Below, piece by piece: positions 52,615-63,696 of a DNA stretch of 64,000 bases. The translations under genes and the position numbers were made by a program. This stretch comes from Thiobacillus sp. (GTDB taxonomy: Bacteria > Pseudomonadota > Gammaproteobacteria > Burkholderiales > Thiobacillaceae), in the NCBI RefSeq assembly GCF_030696885.1, contig NZ_JAUYRI010000013.1, forward strand, positions 1 through 64,000, written 5' to 3'. Position 1 is the first letter of the stretch. Each line of letters starts with the position of its first letter. A model generated the notes under the pieces. The model saw only the letters and a list, made by a program, of their open reading frames with translations. It was not told the DNA's origin and did no database searches.

Positions 52615-53598
52615 ATGCATGTCTTGATCACGGGCGGCGCAGGGTTCATCGGTTCGCATCTGGCAGAGCGTCATCTGGCGCAGGGCGACCAGGTATATGT
52701 GGTGGACAACCTCAGCACCGGTTCGCTCAACAACCTGGACGCTTTCCGCGGCCACCCCGGTTTCCGATTTGCCGAGGCCGACATCCTCGAGTGGGACGCC
52801 CTCGACCAGGCCGTTGCCTGGGCCGACCGCATCTACCATATGGCCGCGGTCGTCGGCGTGAAAAAAGTGCTGGAAGACCCGGTGGCGGTAATGGCGACCA
52901 ACATGAGCGGCACCGAACGCATCCTGCGCGCGATCCAGAGTGGCGGCTGGAATCCGCAGGTGATCATCGCCTCGACCTCGGAGGTCTACGGCTTCAACGA
53001 GAAAGACAGCTTCGCCGAGACCGACCATATCGTGCTGCCGTCCGCCGGACGCCTGCGCTGGGCTTATGCGGTGACCAAGCTGGCAGACGAGTTCCTCGCC
53101 TTTTCCTATGCGCGCAAATACAAGCTGAATATCGTGGTGGTGCGCCTGTTCAATACCATCGGCCCGAACCAGGTCGGGCATTACGGCATGGTAGTGCCGA
53201 GCTTCGTCAGGCAGGCAGTGCAGAACGATCCGCTCACCGTGTATGGCGAAGGCCGGCAGACGCGTTCGTTCTGCGACGTGCGCGACACCGTGGTGGCGCT
53301 GGACATGCTCGCCGCCTGCCCGGCGGCCTGGGGCGAAGTGGTGAACGTCGGCAACGACCAGGAAATTTCGATCCGCGACCTCGCCGAGCTGATCGTGCAG
53401 CGAACCCACAGCACCTCGCCGCTGCACTTCATCTCCTACAAGGATGCCTACGGCGAGGAATTCGACGACGTCACGCACCGCCGCCCGGTGCTCAACAAGC
53501 TGCGCGCGCTGACCGGCTTCATGCCGGAATGGGGACTGCGTGACACGCTGGACGATCTGATCGAACGCGAACGCGTAAAAAACCGGCGCGCAGCCTGA
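52615..53598 (+). CDS. NAD-dependent sugar nucleotide epimerase/dehydratase
   Basis: 327 aa extended SDR. The Rossmann motif GGAGFIGS is at the N-terminus and YAVTK (Tyr-x3-Lys) is the catalytic pair; LFNTIGPNQ and EGRQTRSFCDVRDTV are substrate-site segments. It acts on a UDP- or dTDP-sugar; relatives include UDP-glucuronate decarboxylase and UDP-sugar epimerases. GGGAG lies 7 nt upstream. It is the first gene of the polysaccharide cluster. Confidence 0.88.
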   Translation: MHVLITGGAGFIGSHLAERHLAQGDQVYVVDNLSTGSLNNLDAFRGHPGFRFAEADILEWDALDQAVAWADRIYHMAAVVGVKKVLEDPVAVMATNMSGTERILRAIQSGGWNPQVIIASTSEVYGFNEKDSFAETDHIVLPSAGRLRWAYAVTKLADEFLAFSYARKYKLNIVVVRLFNTIGPNQVGHYGMVVPSFVRQAVQNDPLTVYGEGRQTRSFCDVRDTVVALDMLAACPAAWGEVVNVGNDQEISIRDLAELIVQRTHSTSPLHFISYKDAYGEEFDDVTHRRPVLNKLRALTGFMPEWGLRDTLDDLIERERVKNRRAA

Positions 53599-53681
53599 GC
53601 ACATTGCAGCAAACCGGGCGCGGCGTCGTTGCGGCACACCCGCCGCGAACGGCGCCCCGGCTCTCCCACGCAACTTCGGTC

Positions 53682-53687
53682 TAGAAT
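53682..53687 (+). promoter_or_regulatory. -10-like TAGAAT before the GT2 gene
   Basis: TAGAAT ends 6 nt before the ATG, exactly as TATAAT does for hrcA. If active, the transcript would start on the ATG. No Shine-Dalgarno sequence is visible between. Confidence 0.4.
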
Positions 53688-53693
53688 ACCCAC

Positions 53694-55085
53694 ATGGCCA
53701 CTACGCCTTATTTCATCCTCAGCCCCAATACGGTGCTGAGCATCATCGGCCTGATCCACGGACCCGATAAAACCGTTCCGACGCCGGCCGACGACTGGCG
53801 CGACGCCACCGTCGACGTGGTGATCCCGGCCTTCAACGAAGAAAGCAACATTCCGCTGTGCCTGGCGGCGCTGGCGCGCCAGACCCGCAAGCCGACGCGC
53901 ATCATCCTGATCGACGATGGCAGCCAGGACCGCACCGTCGAATATGCCCAGACCTTCTGCGCGCTGAACGGCATGGACCTGATCTCGATCCGCCGCGCGC
54001 ACTCCATCGGCAAGACGCCGACGCTGAAACGGCAATCGCGCGAGTTCGATTCCGACGTCGAATTCATCCTCGACGGCGACACCGTTCTGGAGTCCGAGAA
54101 CTACATCGACCGCGTGGTCGAGGAGCTCTACAAGGGCGCCGGCATCGCCAGCGCCTGCGGCACCGTGCTGCCGCTGCGCGACCGCGACCGCCGTGCGATG
54201 CTCGAAAGCGACGCCCTGCAGACCTTTCTGAAGTCGCACCCCGAGGCCACCATCTACCCGCGCGAAGGCGTCTTCCATCACCTGCAGCGCGGCATCACCA
54301 ACCTGTACCGCGAGGCGCTCTATTTCTTCCTGCAGCGATTCGTCTACCAGGGGCAGATGGCTTTTTTCGGCAGCATCCTCAACCCGGTGGGCTGCGCGGT
54401 GGCGTATCGGCGCGACGTGCTGAAGACCATCGTGTTCGACCGCTACGAGCCGATTCTGGGCGACGACCTCACCAACTCGGAAGACATCTTCATCGGCTTT
54501 GCGATGAACGACAACGGCTACCGCAACATCCAGCTCACCGACGTCACCGCGCGTTCGCAGGAGCCGGAAGTCGGCCGCGTGCCGGGTCAGATCTACCTGT
54601 GGTCCTCGTCCTTCCTGCAAAGCTGCTACTACTTCGACGAATTGATGCGCAGCCCCTTCAAGTCCTTGAAGCGCCGCCGCAATAAGCAGGAAGAACAGGC
54701 CGAACTGGCGGCGGGGCTGGCCGACAAGCGCGTGCATCTTGAGCAGTATCGCCAGCCTTGGGGTATCGACTACACGATCAAGTACGGCCGTCCGATCGGC
54801 TGGGTGTTATTCATGTCGGCACTGGAAAAAGTGGCGTTTCCGACTGCGCTGCTGATCATGATCATCCTGCAGATGTGGGAACCGCTGGCGATCACGCTGC
54901 TCGCCGAGACGGCGGTCTCCACCGCCATCCTGGTGACGCTGGCGAAAGGTCAGCGGCTGGAATATTTCTTCAAGGGGCTGCTGGTGACGCCATTGCGCTA
55001 CGCCGTGCTGCTGTTCGACCTCATCACCGTCGGTCGCTTTGCTGCCGACCTGTGGATCTTCCGGAATCGGCGGTGGCGCAAATGA
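53694..55085 (+). CDS. Membrane glycosyltransferase family 2
   Basis: 463 aa. A GT-A domain has DVVIPAFNEES, LIDDGSQD, the DxD in LDGDTVLES and the base region NSEDIFIGFAMND. The position of the QxxRW motif of processive synthases reads QIYLW, so Arg is Leu. About three to four membrane helices lie after residue 365. It resembles cellulose/PNAG-type synthases. It overlaps the TPR/barrel gene by 4 nt, so product export through that protein is likely. Confidence 0.88.
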   Translation: MATTPYFILSPNTVLSIIGLIHGPDKTVPTPADDWRDATVDVVIPAFNEESNIPLCLAALARQTRKPTRIILIDDGSQDRTVEYAQTFCALNGMDLISIRRAHSIGKTPTLKRQSREFDSDVEFILDGDTVLESENYIDRVVEELYKGAGIASACGTVLPLRDRDRRAMLESDALQTFLKSHPEATIYPREGVFHHLQRGITNLYREALYFFLQRFVYQGQMAFFGSILNPVGCAVAYRRDVLKTIVFDRYEPILGDDLTNSEDIFIGFAMNDNGYRNIQLTDVTARSQEPEVGRVPGQIYLWSSSFLQSCYYFDELMRSPFKSLKRRRNKQEEQAELAAGLADKRVHLEQYRQPWGIDYTIKYGRPIGWVLFMSALEKVAFPTALLIMIILQMWEPLAITLLAETAVSTAILVTLAKGQRLEYFFKGLLVTPLRYAVLLFDLITVGRFAADLWIFRNRRWRK

Positions 55086-56884
55086 AACGGCATTGGATAC
55101 TCGCATGGGCCTTGTGCTCGAACCTGGCGCTGGCGCAGTCCGTACCCGATGCCGGCCTGCGTGCCGAAACAGCGGGGCAATGGGCGGATGCGGTCGCGGT
55201 CTACGCGCAGGCGCTGCAGGCCAACCCGGCACAGGCCCACCTGTGGGAACGCATTGCCGACATTCGCGCCAGCCAGCTCAAGGACCCGACCGGTGCGGCG
55301 ACCGCGCTCGCCGAGGCGGTAAAATACGCGCCGGACGATGCCCGGCTGCACGCCAAGCTGTCGCAGGCGCATGCCGTCGCCCAGCAGCCGGCGCCGGCGC
55401 TCGCAGTGATCAACCGCGCCGTCGCGCTCGAACCCGGCAATGCCGCGTATCTGCGCGCCCGTGCCGAAATCGCCGCCTGGCAGGGCGACCATGCCGCTGC
55501 GCAGGACAGCTATCAGCGACTACTCGCGCTCGCGCCCGACGACGCCCCGGCGCAGCTGGGCACCGCGCGCGTCCACCACTGGCGCGGCGAGCTGTGCGAA
55601 TCGGAGCGCGCCTATCAGGCCTATCTGACGCAGCATCCCGATGACGCCGCAGCACGCATGGAAACCATCGTCGTCGTCACCGAACTCGGTGACTATGCGC
55701 GCGCGCTGGAAATGCTCGAAATCCAGGCCCAGCGCTTCGGCGACAGTCCGGCCCTGCGCAAACAACAAGCGCGCGTGCTGGCCTGGGCACAACGCCCGAC
55801 CCGGGCGCTGGCCGAGGTCGACGCGCTGGCGCCCACGCACCCCGACGATTACGAACTCGCCTACACCCGCACCGTCGCGCTGCACCATGCACACCGTCCG
55901 CACGAGGCGCTCGCCAGCCTGGCCCACGTCGCTCGCCTGCGCCCGACCAGCGCCGAAACCGCCGACCTCGGCCGCTTCATCCGCACCCCGCTGCGTTCCA
56001 GCGCGACCGTCGGCGCAGCCTACAGCGCCGGCTCCGACGACGTCAGCCTGCGCCGCTTCGGCGCGCGCGGGGAATACGTGATCAATCCGGACACGCGCCT
56101 GTTCGGCGGCGGCGACCGGCAGTGGCTGCACGCCGACGCCGGCAGCGGCTTCGAAAAACCGGGCGGCGGCACCACACTCGGCTATAACCGGGCCTGGCTG
56201 GGCGTTCAGCACCGGCTGTCGCCCATGCTGTCGATCGACGGCCAGGTCGGCCACGGCCGCACCGAAGGCGACGGCAATTTCATCTACCAGGTCGGGGCGG
56301 ACCTGCAGCCCGCGGACGAACTCGCCCTGCGCGTGTCGCGCCGGCAGGACCTGCACACGGTGTCGCCGCGCGCCGCCGCGCTCGGCATCGAGCGGCGCGC
56401 CAACACCCTCGACGCGAACTGGACCCCCGACCTGCGCCATACTGTCGCCGCCCGCCTCGCCTACGACACCTTCTCCGACGGCAACGACCGCTGGGAAGCC
56501 CAGCTCGGTCCGCGCCGCGCGTTCGTGCGCAGCCAGCGTTTCAATCTGGACCTCGGCATCAGCGGTGTCTGGTTCGGCTACGACCGCGACCCCGGCAATG
56601 GCTACTACGCGCCGTCGCGTTACCAGCGCTATGCGCTGACCGCCTTTACCTACTGGAAGCTCAGCGACGACGACGGCATCAGCGTGGCGTTCGGTATCGG
56701 CCCCTACAAGGACAACACCATGGGCGGCTACCGTACTGGCGGCGACATTTCGGCCGAGGGCTTCTTCGGGATCTACCGCGACTGGTATCTCAACGTGAAA
56801 GCGGCGTATTCCGACTACGGTGGCGGCTATACCGGTGCCTACCGCTCGCACCTGTTCGAATTGAACCTGACGCGCCGGTTCTGA
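55082..56884 (+). CDS. TPR and outer-membrane beta-barrel protein
   Basis: 600 aa with a signal peptide ending ALAQ (about 1-19). Residues 20-320 are TPR-type helical repeats (AVYAQALQANPAQAHLWERIA and AVNRAVALEPGN-like units). Residues about 325-600 are a predicted beta-barrel ending in Phe (LTRRF), similar to YaiO-type domains. The layout recalls PgaA, PelB and AlgK-AlgE, in which TPRs guide a polymer to a porin. It follows the GT2 gene by ATGA overlap. Confidence 0.82.
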   Translation: MKRHWILAWALCSNLALAQSVPDAGLRAETAGQWADAVAVYAQALQANPAQAHLWERIADIRASQLKDPTGAATALAEAVKYAPDDARLHAKLSQAHAVAQQPAPALAVINRAVALEPGNAAYLRARAEIAAWQGDHAAAQDSYQRLLALAPDDAPAQLGTARVHHWRGELCESERAYQAYLTQHPDDAAARMETIVVVTELGDYARALEMLEIQAQRFGDSPALRKQQARVLAWAQRPTRALAEVDALAPTHPDDYELAYTRTVALHHAHRPHEALASLAHVARLRPTSAETADLGRFIRTPLRSSATVGAAYSAGSDDVSLRRFGARGEYVINPDTRLFGGGDRQWLHADAGSGFEKPGGGTTLGYNRAWLGVQHRLSPMLSIDGQVGHGRTEGDGNFIYQVGADLQPADELALRVSRRQDLHTVSPRAAALGIERRANTLDANWTPDLRHTVAARLAYDTFSDGNDRWEAQLGPRRAFVRSQRFNLDLGISGVWFGYDRDPGNGYYAPSRYQRYALTAFTYWKLSDDDGISVAFGIGPYKDNTMGGYRTGGDISAEGFFGIYRDWYLNVKAAYSDYGGGYTGAYRSHLFELNLTRRF

Positions 56885-56920
56885 CCCGGGCGGGGTCGGG
56901 GTTGAATCCATCTGAATATA

Positions 56921-57007
56921 TGGTGCCGGGAGGGGGACTCGAACCCCCACACTGTTACCAGCGGCGGATTTTGAATCCGCTGCGTCTACCGATTCCGCCA
57001 TCCCGGC
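56921..57007 (-). tRNA. tRNA-Leu (anticodon CAA)
   Basis: 87 nt including an encoded CCA. Acceptor GCCGGGA pairs with TCCCGGC. The anticodon stem GCGGA/TCCGC encloses loop TTCAAAA, giving CAA, which reads TTG. A long class II variable arm and the T-loop GTTCGAGTC are clear. A possible promoter is TTGCGG (57079-57074) and GATAAT (57055-57050), with an 18-nt spacer, on the minus strand. Confidence 0.96.
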
Positions 57008-57049
57008 AAAGGGGCCGCACACGAACGCGTGCGGCGACAGAAGCCGCGC

Positions 57050-57079
57050 ATTATCGCCGAATCGGCCAGCCTGCCGCAA
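57050..57079 (-). promoter_or_regulatory. Candidate tRNA-Leu promoter
   Basis: On the minus strand TTGCGG and GATAAT are 18 nt apart, and the -10 ends 42 nt before the tRNA 5' end. The match is partial. Confidence 0.4.
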
Positions 57080-57088
57080 GGCGGAAGC

Positions 57089-57094
57089 TATAAT
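57089..57094 (+). promoter_or_regulatory. -10 box TATAAT of queA
   Basis: Perfect TATAAT ends 8 nt before the queA ATG, so the transcript would have a leader of only a few nucleotides. No Shine-Dalgarno sequence is visible. Confidence 0.5.
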
Positions 57095-57102
57095 CGCGCC
57101 CC

Positions 57103-59228
<2,126 letters not shown>

Positions 59229-59323
59229 CCTGACCCCATCCCTTCTGCGTGGAGCTTCGTGTGTAGAATGGCGCCGCGGAGTCTCGATTACATAACAAGA
59301 ACACGCACACCCAGGGAGAGACC

Positions 59324-60370
59324 ATGACACCTACCAAGCACTATCCGATGCAGTTCACCGGTCGCGGCGGCGAGTATTTCGTCATCTGGATCGTCAACAT
59401 CGCGCTCACGCTCGTCACCCTCGGCATCTATTCCGCCTGGGCCAAGGTGCGCACGCTGCGCTGGTTCTACGGCCACACGCTGCTCGACAACCAGGCGTTT
59501 TCCTACCTCGCCTCGCCGATCCAGATTCTGAAGGGCCGGCTGATCGCGCTGGCCGCGCTGGTGACGTATTACGCCGCCACCTATTTCGCGCCGATGCTGG
59601 CGGGGCTGTTTCTGCTGGCCCTGCTGATCGTGATGCCGTGGATCGTGGTGATGAGCCTGCGCTTTCGCGCACGGATGAGCGCCTACCGCGGCCTGCGCTT
59701 CGATTTCACCGGCCGGCTGGGCGAGGCCGCGGTGATCTACGTGCTGCTGCCGCTGCTGATGCTGCCTACGCTCGGTCTGATCTTGCCTTACATGGCCTAT
59801 CGCCAGGTCCGCTTTATCGCCAGCAACACGGTGTACGGGCAAACCGCCGCGCGCTACCAGGGCACGCTGAAGCCGTTCTGGGGTGTCTACCTGCTGGCCT
59901 TTGTGTTGATGCTGCTGCCGCTTGCGGTAGTCGCCTACGGCTTCTTCCAGCTTTTTCAGCTGAAGACCGCCGGGATACCGGCAGAAGCGGCAGGCGCTGG
60001 TGTCGCAGGCAGCATCGGCCTCGGCATGCTGTTCTTCTACCTGATGCTGCCGGTCGTCGGTGCCATGATCATGGCGCGCACGGCCAATCTGTTCTACAAC
60101 GGCACGGCGCTGGGGCCGGTGGGCTTCCAGTCCAGCCAGCGCGCACGCAGCCTGGTCTGGATTTATCTCAGCAACCTGATCCTGATCGCACTCACGCTGG
60201 GCCTCTTCATCCCCTGGGCCAAGGTGCGGCTGGCGCGCTATCGTGCGGACCGGCTCACCGTCACCGGCCCGGACGATCTGGGGCTGTTCATCGCCGGCCA
60301 GCATCAGACCAGCACCGCCACCGGTTCCGAAATGGCCGACCTGTTCGACCTCAATATCGGGCTGACGTGA
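59324..60370 (+). CDS. DUF898 / YjgN family membrane protein
   Basis: 348 aa with about seven to eight membrane helices. The repeated FTGRGGEYFVIWIVNI/LGIYSAWAKVR and FDFTGRLGEAAVIYV pattern, and a third copy LILIALTLGLFIPWAKVRLARYR, are typical. The function of the family is not known. It is upstream of an M48 protease gene with a GTGA overlap, a recurring pair. Confidence 0.9.
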   Translation: MTPTKHYPMQFTGRGGEYFVIWIVNIALTLVTLGIYSAWAKVRTLRWFYGHTLLDNQAFSYLASPIQILKGRLIALAALVTYYAATYFAPMLAGLFLLALLIVMPWIVVMSLRFRARMSAYRGLRFDFTGRLGEAAVIYVLLPLLMLPTLGLILPYMAYRQVRFIASNTVYGQTAARYQGTLKPFWGVYLLAFVLMLLPLAVVAYGFFQLFQLKTAGIPAEAAGAGVAGSIGLGMLFFYLMLPVVGAMIMARTANLFYNGTALGPVGFQSSQRARSLVWIYLSNLILIALTLGLFIPWAKVRLARYRADRLTVTGPDDLGLFIAGQHQTSTATGSEMADLFDLNIGLT

Positions 60371-61380
60371 CGCGCTTTTCGGGCGATCTGTTCGACGGCG
60401 TCACTTCGCGCGCGCACCCGGTCACCGCCTGGATCGAGGCCGGCCGGCTGCATATCGAGGGCGACGGCATTGCGCTGACCTTGCCGCTCGACGCCATCGG
60501 CCTCGCACCGCCGGTGGGCGCCGCGCGCGGCGTGGTGCACCTGCCCGACGCGCGCGAACTGCACAGTACCGACCTGGCCGCGCTCGCCGCGCTGGCGCAG
60601 GCGCTGCCCTCACGCGACCCGGAACGCTGGGCGCGGCGCCTCGAAAGCCGGCTGGGCTATGCGCTGGCCGCGCTGCTCGTCTCGGTCCTCGTTATGTTCG
60701 CCGGGCTGCGCTGGGGCGTGCCGGCGGCGGCGCAGCTGGCCGCGCACACCCTGCCGGCCGGGCTGGACAGCCGTATCGGCAGGGAATCACTGGCGCTGAT
60801 GGAAAAAATCAGCTTCCAGCCCAGCGCGCTGCCGGCCGCGCGCCAGCAGGCGCTGGCGCAGCAACTGGCTGCGCGCTGCCGCCAGCAGGCTTGCCCGCCT
60901 TACCGGCTGCTGTTTCGCCACAGCCCGATGTTTGGCGCCAACGCCCTGACGCTGCCGGGCGGCACCGTGGTGGTGACCGACGCCCTGGTCGACCTGGCAC
61001 AGCACGACGAGGAAATCCTCGCCGTCCTCGCCCACGAGCTGGGCCATGTGCAGCACCGCCACAGTTTGCGGCTGGCACTGCAAGGCATCGGCGCCGGGGC
61101 CATCCTGGTGGCCGTCACCGGCGACATCGGCAGCGTCACCGACCTGGCCGCCGGTCTGCCCAGCCTGCTGCTGCAAAGCGGCTATTCGCGCGACATGGAG
61201 CGCGAGGCCGACGCCTACGCGCTGGCCTGGCTGAATGCCGCCTGTATCCCGCCGCAGCGCTTTGCCGATCTGCTCGGCCGGCTCGACAAAAAATCCTCCG
61301 GCACCCCCAGCCTGCTCGGCAGCCATCCCGGCACGCAGGAGCGGACCGGGCCTTTCCAGGTCGCCGGCGACTGTACCTGA
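60367..61380 (+). CDS. M48 family metalloprotease
   Basis: 337 aa, GTG start. One membrane helix near residues 97-117 follows an N-terminal region that may be cytoplasmic or interact with the DUF898 protein. HELGHVQHRHS holds HExxH and MEREADAYAL the third zinc ligand. It probably acts in the periplasm on membrane or outer-membrane substrates. The start overlaps the previous stop by 4 nt. Confidence 0.9.
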   Translation: MTRFSGDLFDGVTSRAHPVTAWIEAGRLHIEGDGIALTLPLDAIGLAPPVGAARGVVHLPDARELHSTDLAALAALAQALPSRDPERWARRLESRLGYALAALLVSVLVMFAGLRWGVPAAAQLAAHTLPAGLDSRIGRESLALMEKISFQPSALPAARQQALAQQLAARCRQQACPPYRLLFRHSPMFGANALTLPGGTVVVTDALVDLAQHDEEILAVLAHELGHVQHRHSLRLALQGIGAGAILVAVTGDIGSVTDLAAGLPSLLLQSGYSRDMEREADAYALAWLNAACIPPQRFADLLGRLDKKSSGTPSLLGSHPGTQERTGPFQVAGDCT

Positions 61381-61395
61381 GCCATCACGCCGGCA

Positions 61396-61404
61396 TGCTA
61401 GAAT
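61396..61404 (+). promoter_or_regulatory. Extended -10 promoter of yajC (TG-C-TAGAAT)
   Basis: TGC-TAGAAT ends 31 nt before the yajC ATG. It likely starts the yajC-secD-secF unit. Confidence 0.5.
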
Positions 61405-61434
61405 CGTCTGGTTTTTGACTCTACGCCCGCCACC

Positions 61435-61752
61435 ATGATTTCGCTCGCTCACGCCCAAACCGCCGCTGCCGCCACCCCAGGCATCACCGACTTCCTGCCG
61501 CTCATCATCATCTTCATCCTGTTCTGGTTCATGCTCATCCGTCCGCAGATGAAGCGTGCCAAGGAACAGCGCAAGATGTTGGGCGAACTGCAAAAAGGCG
61601 ACGAAGTCGTCACCGCCAGTGGCCAGGTCGGCAAGATCGCCAAGCTGGGCGATCAATACGTGGCACTGGAAATCGCCGACGGCGTCACCACCCACGTGCA
61701 AAAACAATCGATCCAGACTCTGCTGCCCAAGGGCACCATCAAGGGCCTGTGA
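61435..61752 (+). CDS. yajC: Preprotein translocase subunit YajC
   Basis: 105 aa. One membrane helix (about residues 20-40, LPLIIIFILFWFMLIRPQ) is followed by RAKEQRKMLGELQKGDEVVTASGQVGKI, the family signature. YajC joins SecDF-YidC in the inner membrane. secD follows after a 120-nt gap that is filled by a heptanucleotide array. Confidence 0.96.
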   Translation: MISLAHAQTAAAATPGITDFLPLIIIFILFWFMLIRPQMKRAKEQRKMLGELQKGDEVVTASGQVGKIAKLGDQYVALEIADGVTTHVQKQSIQTLLPKGTIKGL

Positions 61753-61762
61753 CCACGAGGGA

Positions 61763-61870
61763 ATAGGAACTAGGATCTAGGGGCTAGGGTTTTGCTGCCT
61801 CATGCTTGCAATACCCAGCCCTCTGTCCCCCGAATTCCCTAGCCCCTAACTCCTAACTCCTAGCCCCTAA
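61763..61870. repeat. Inverted heptanucleotide array, copy 4 (yajC/secD)
   Basis: Left arm: ATAGGAA, CTAGGAT, CTAGGGG, CTAGGGT (61763-61790). Right arm: TCCCTAG, CCCCTAA, CTCCTAA, CTCCTAG, CCCCTAA (61836-61870). The centre lacks the GCGGCC core found in copies 1-3. It ends 2 nt before the secD ATG, leaving no Shine-Dalgarno sequence. Confidence 0.88.
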
Positions 61871-61872
61871 CA

Positions 61873-63687
61873 ATGAACCGCTTCCCGCTCTGGAAATACA
61901 TACTCATCGGCTTCACGCTGGTGGTCGCCTTCCTGTACACGCTGCCGAACTTTTTCGGCGAAGTGCCTGCGGTACAGGTGTCGCCGGTGCGTACCACCGA
62001 ACAGGCCGACCCCGCCCTGCTGGCGCGCATGGAAGGCTTGCTGCGAGACGCCAATGTGGCATATGGCGGCATCGAGATGGCGGGCAACAGCATCAAGGCG
62101 CGCTTCGCCAGCACCGACCTGCAGATCAAGGCCAAGGACGTGCTGGAGAAAGGTCTCGGCGAGCGTTACACGGTGGCGCTGAACCTGGTGTCCGCCTCGC
62201 CGGCCTGGCTGAGCTCGATCAACGCACTGCCGATGTATCTCGGCCTCGACTTGCGCGGTGGCGTGCATTTCCTGCTTGAGGTGGACATGGCGGCAGCGCT
62301 GGAAAAATCCGCCATCCGCTACCAGAACGATTTCCGCAGCGAGCTGCGCAGCGCCAAGATCCGCTACAGCCGCATCAGCCGCGAAGGCAATGCGGTGAGC
62401 GTGCATTTCGCCACCCGCGACCAGCGCGACGCGGCCGTCGACAAGCTGGGCTCACTGTTCGGCGACCTCACCTTCGCCACGGCGGACCAGGACGAAAGCT
62501 TCAGCCTGACCGCGCGTCTCAAGCCGGAAGCCGAAACCCAGGTGCAGTCTTTTGCGCTGCAGCAGAACATCACCACGCTCCGCAACCGCGTCAACGAACT
62601 CGGTGTCGCCGAGCCGGTGATCACGCAGCAGGGCGCCAGCCGCGTCGTGGTGCAGCTGCCGGGCGTGCAGGACACCGCCAAGGCAAAGGACATCCTCGGC
62701 CGCACCGCCACGCTGGAAATCCGCATGGTCGACGAACTGGCCGACCCCGCCGCGCTGGAACGGGGCCAGGCGCCGTTCGGCACCGACATCGTGGCCAGCC
62801 GCGACGGTGGCCTGATCGCGGTGAAGAAGGACGTGGTGCTGACCGGCGATTCGATCACCAACGCCGCCCCCGGCTTTGACCAGACCAGCGCGCAGGCGGC
62901 GGTCCACATCAACCTCGACGGCAAGGGCGCGCGCATCTTCAAGGACGTGACGCGCGAAAACGTCAACAAGCGCATGGCCATCCTGCTGATCGAGAAAGGC
63001 CGTGCCGAAGCCATCACCGCGCCGGTCATCCGCGAGGAAATCGGCGGCGGCCGGGTGCAGATCACCGGCATGGAAACCGCGCAGGAAGCGTCCGACGTGG
63101 CGCTGTTGTTGCGCGCCGGTGCGCTCGCCGCGCCGATGCAGATTATCGAGGAGCGCACCGTCGGTCCCAGCATGGGCGCCGAGAACATCGAAAAGGGCTT
63201 CAACGCCAACATCTGGGGCTTCTTCGCTGTGGTGATCTTCATGGTCATCTACTACCGCGTGTTCGGCCTGTTCTCGTCGATTGCGCTCGCCATCAACGGC
63301 TTCTTCCTGATCGCGCTGCTGTCGATGATGCAGGCGACGCTGACCCTGCCCGGCATGGCGGCGATTGCGCTGACGCTGGGCATGGCGATCGACGCCAACG
63401 TGCTGATCAACGAACGCATTCGAGAAGAATTGCGCAACGGCGCCACCCCGCAGGCGGCGATCAGCGCCGGCTACGATCGCGCCTGGGGCACCATTCTGGA
63501 TGCCAACATCACCACCCTGATCGCCGGCATTTCGCTGTTCTGGCTCGGCTCGGGCCCGGTGCGCGGCTTTGCGGTGGTGTTGTGCCTGGGCATTCTCACT
63601 TCGATGTTCAGTGCCGTGACGGTGTCGCGCGCGATGGCCAACCTCACGTACGGCCGCCAGGCGCGCCTGACGAAACTCTCGATTTAA
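61873..63687 (+). CDS. secD: Protein translocase subunit SecD
   Basis: 604 aa. The first membrane helix (9-27) is followed by the periplasmic region with GLDLRGGVHFLLEVD. The later ALTLGMAIDANVLINERIREEL is the conserved fourth helix with the key Asp. Six helices in all; SecD uses the proton gradient to pull proteins into the periplasm. The ATG adjoins the repeat array. Confidence 0.97.
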   Translation: MNRFPLWKYILIGFTLVVAFLYTLPNFFGEVPAVQVSPVRTTEQADPALLARMEGLLRDANVAYGGIEMAGNSIKARFASTDLQIKAKDVLEKGLGERYTVALNLVSASPAWLSSINALPMYLGLDLRGGVHFLLEVDMAAALEKSAIRYQNDFRSELRSAKIRYSRISREGNAVSVHFATRDQRDAAVDKLGSLFGDLTFATADQDESFSLTARLKPEAETQVQSFALQQNITTLRNRVNELGVAEPVITQQGASRVVVQLPGVQDTAKAKDILGRTATLEIRMVDELADPAALERGQAPFGTDIVASRDGGLIAVKKDVVLTGDSITNAAPGFDQTSAQAAVHINLDGKGARIFKDVTRENVNKRMAILLIEKGRAEAITAPVIREEIGGGRVQITGMETAQEASDVALLLRAGALAAPMQIIEERTVGPSMGAENIEKGFNANIWGFFAVVIFMVIYYRVFGLFSSIALAINGFFLIALLSMMQATLTLPGMAAIALTLGMAIDANVLINERIREELRNGATPQAAISAGYDRAWGTILDANITTLIAGISLFWLGSGPVRGFAVVLCLGILTSMFSAVTVSRAMANLTYGRQARLTKLSI

Positions 63688-63696
63688 GGCCTCACC

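Noticed and set aside
52452-56884. Exosortase/PEP-CTERM polysaccharide locus
   Set aside because: The sigma-54 promoter and sugar genes suggested it, but no exosortase, PEP-CTERM tail or prsK/prsR gene lies in the window.
59229-59241. GACCCCA-type repeat half downstream of tgt
   Set aside because: Too short and single to call a repeat element.
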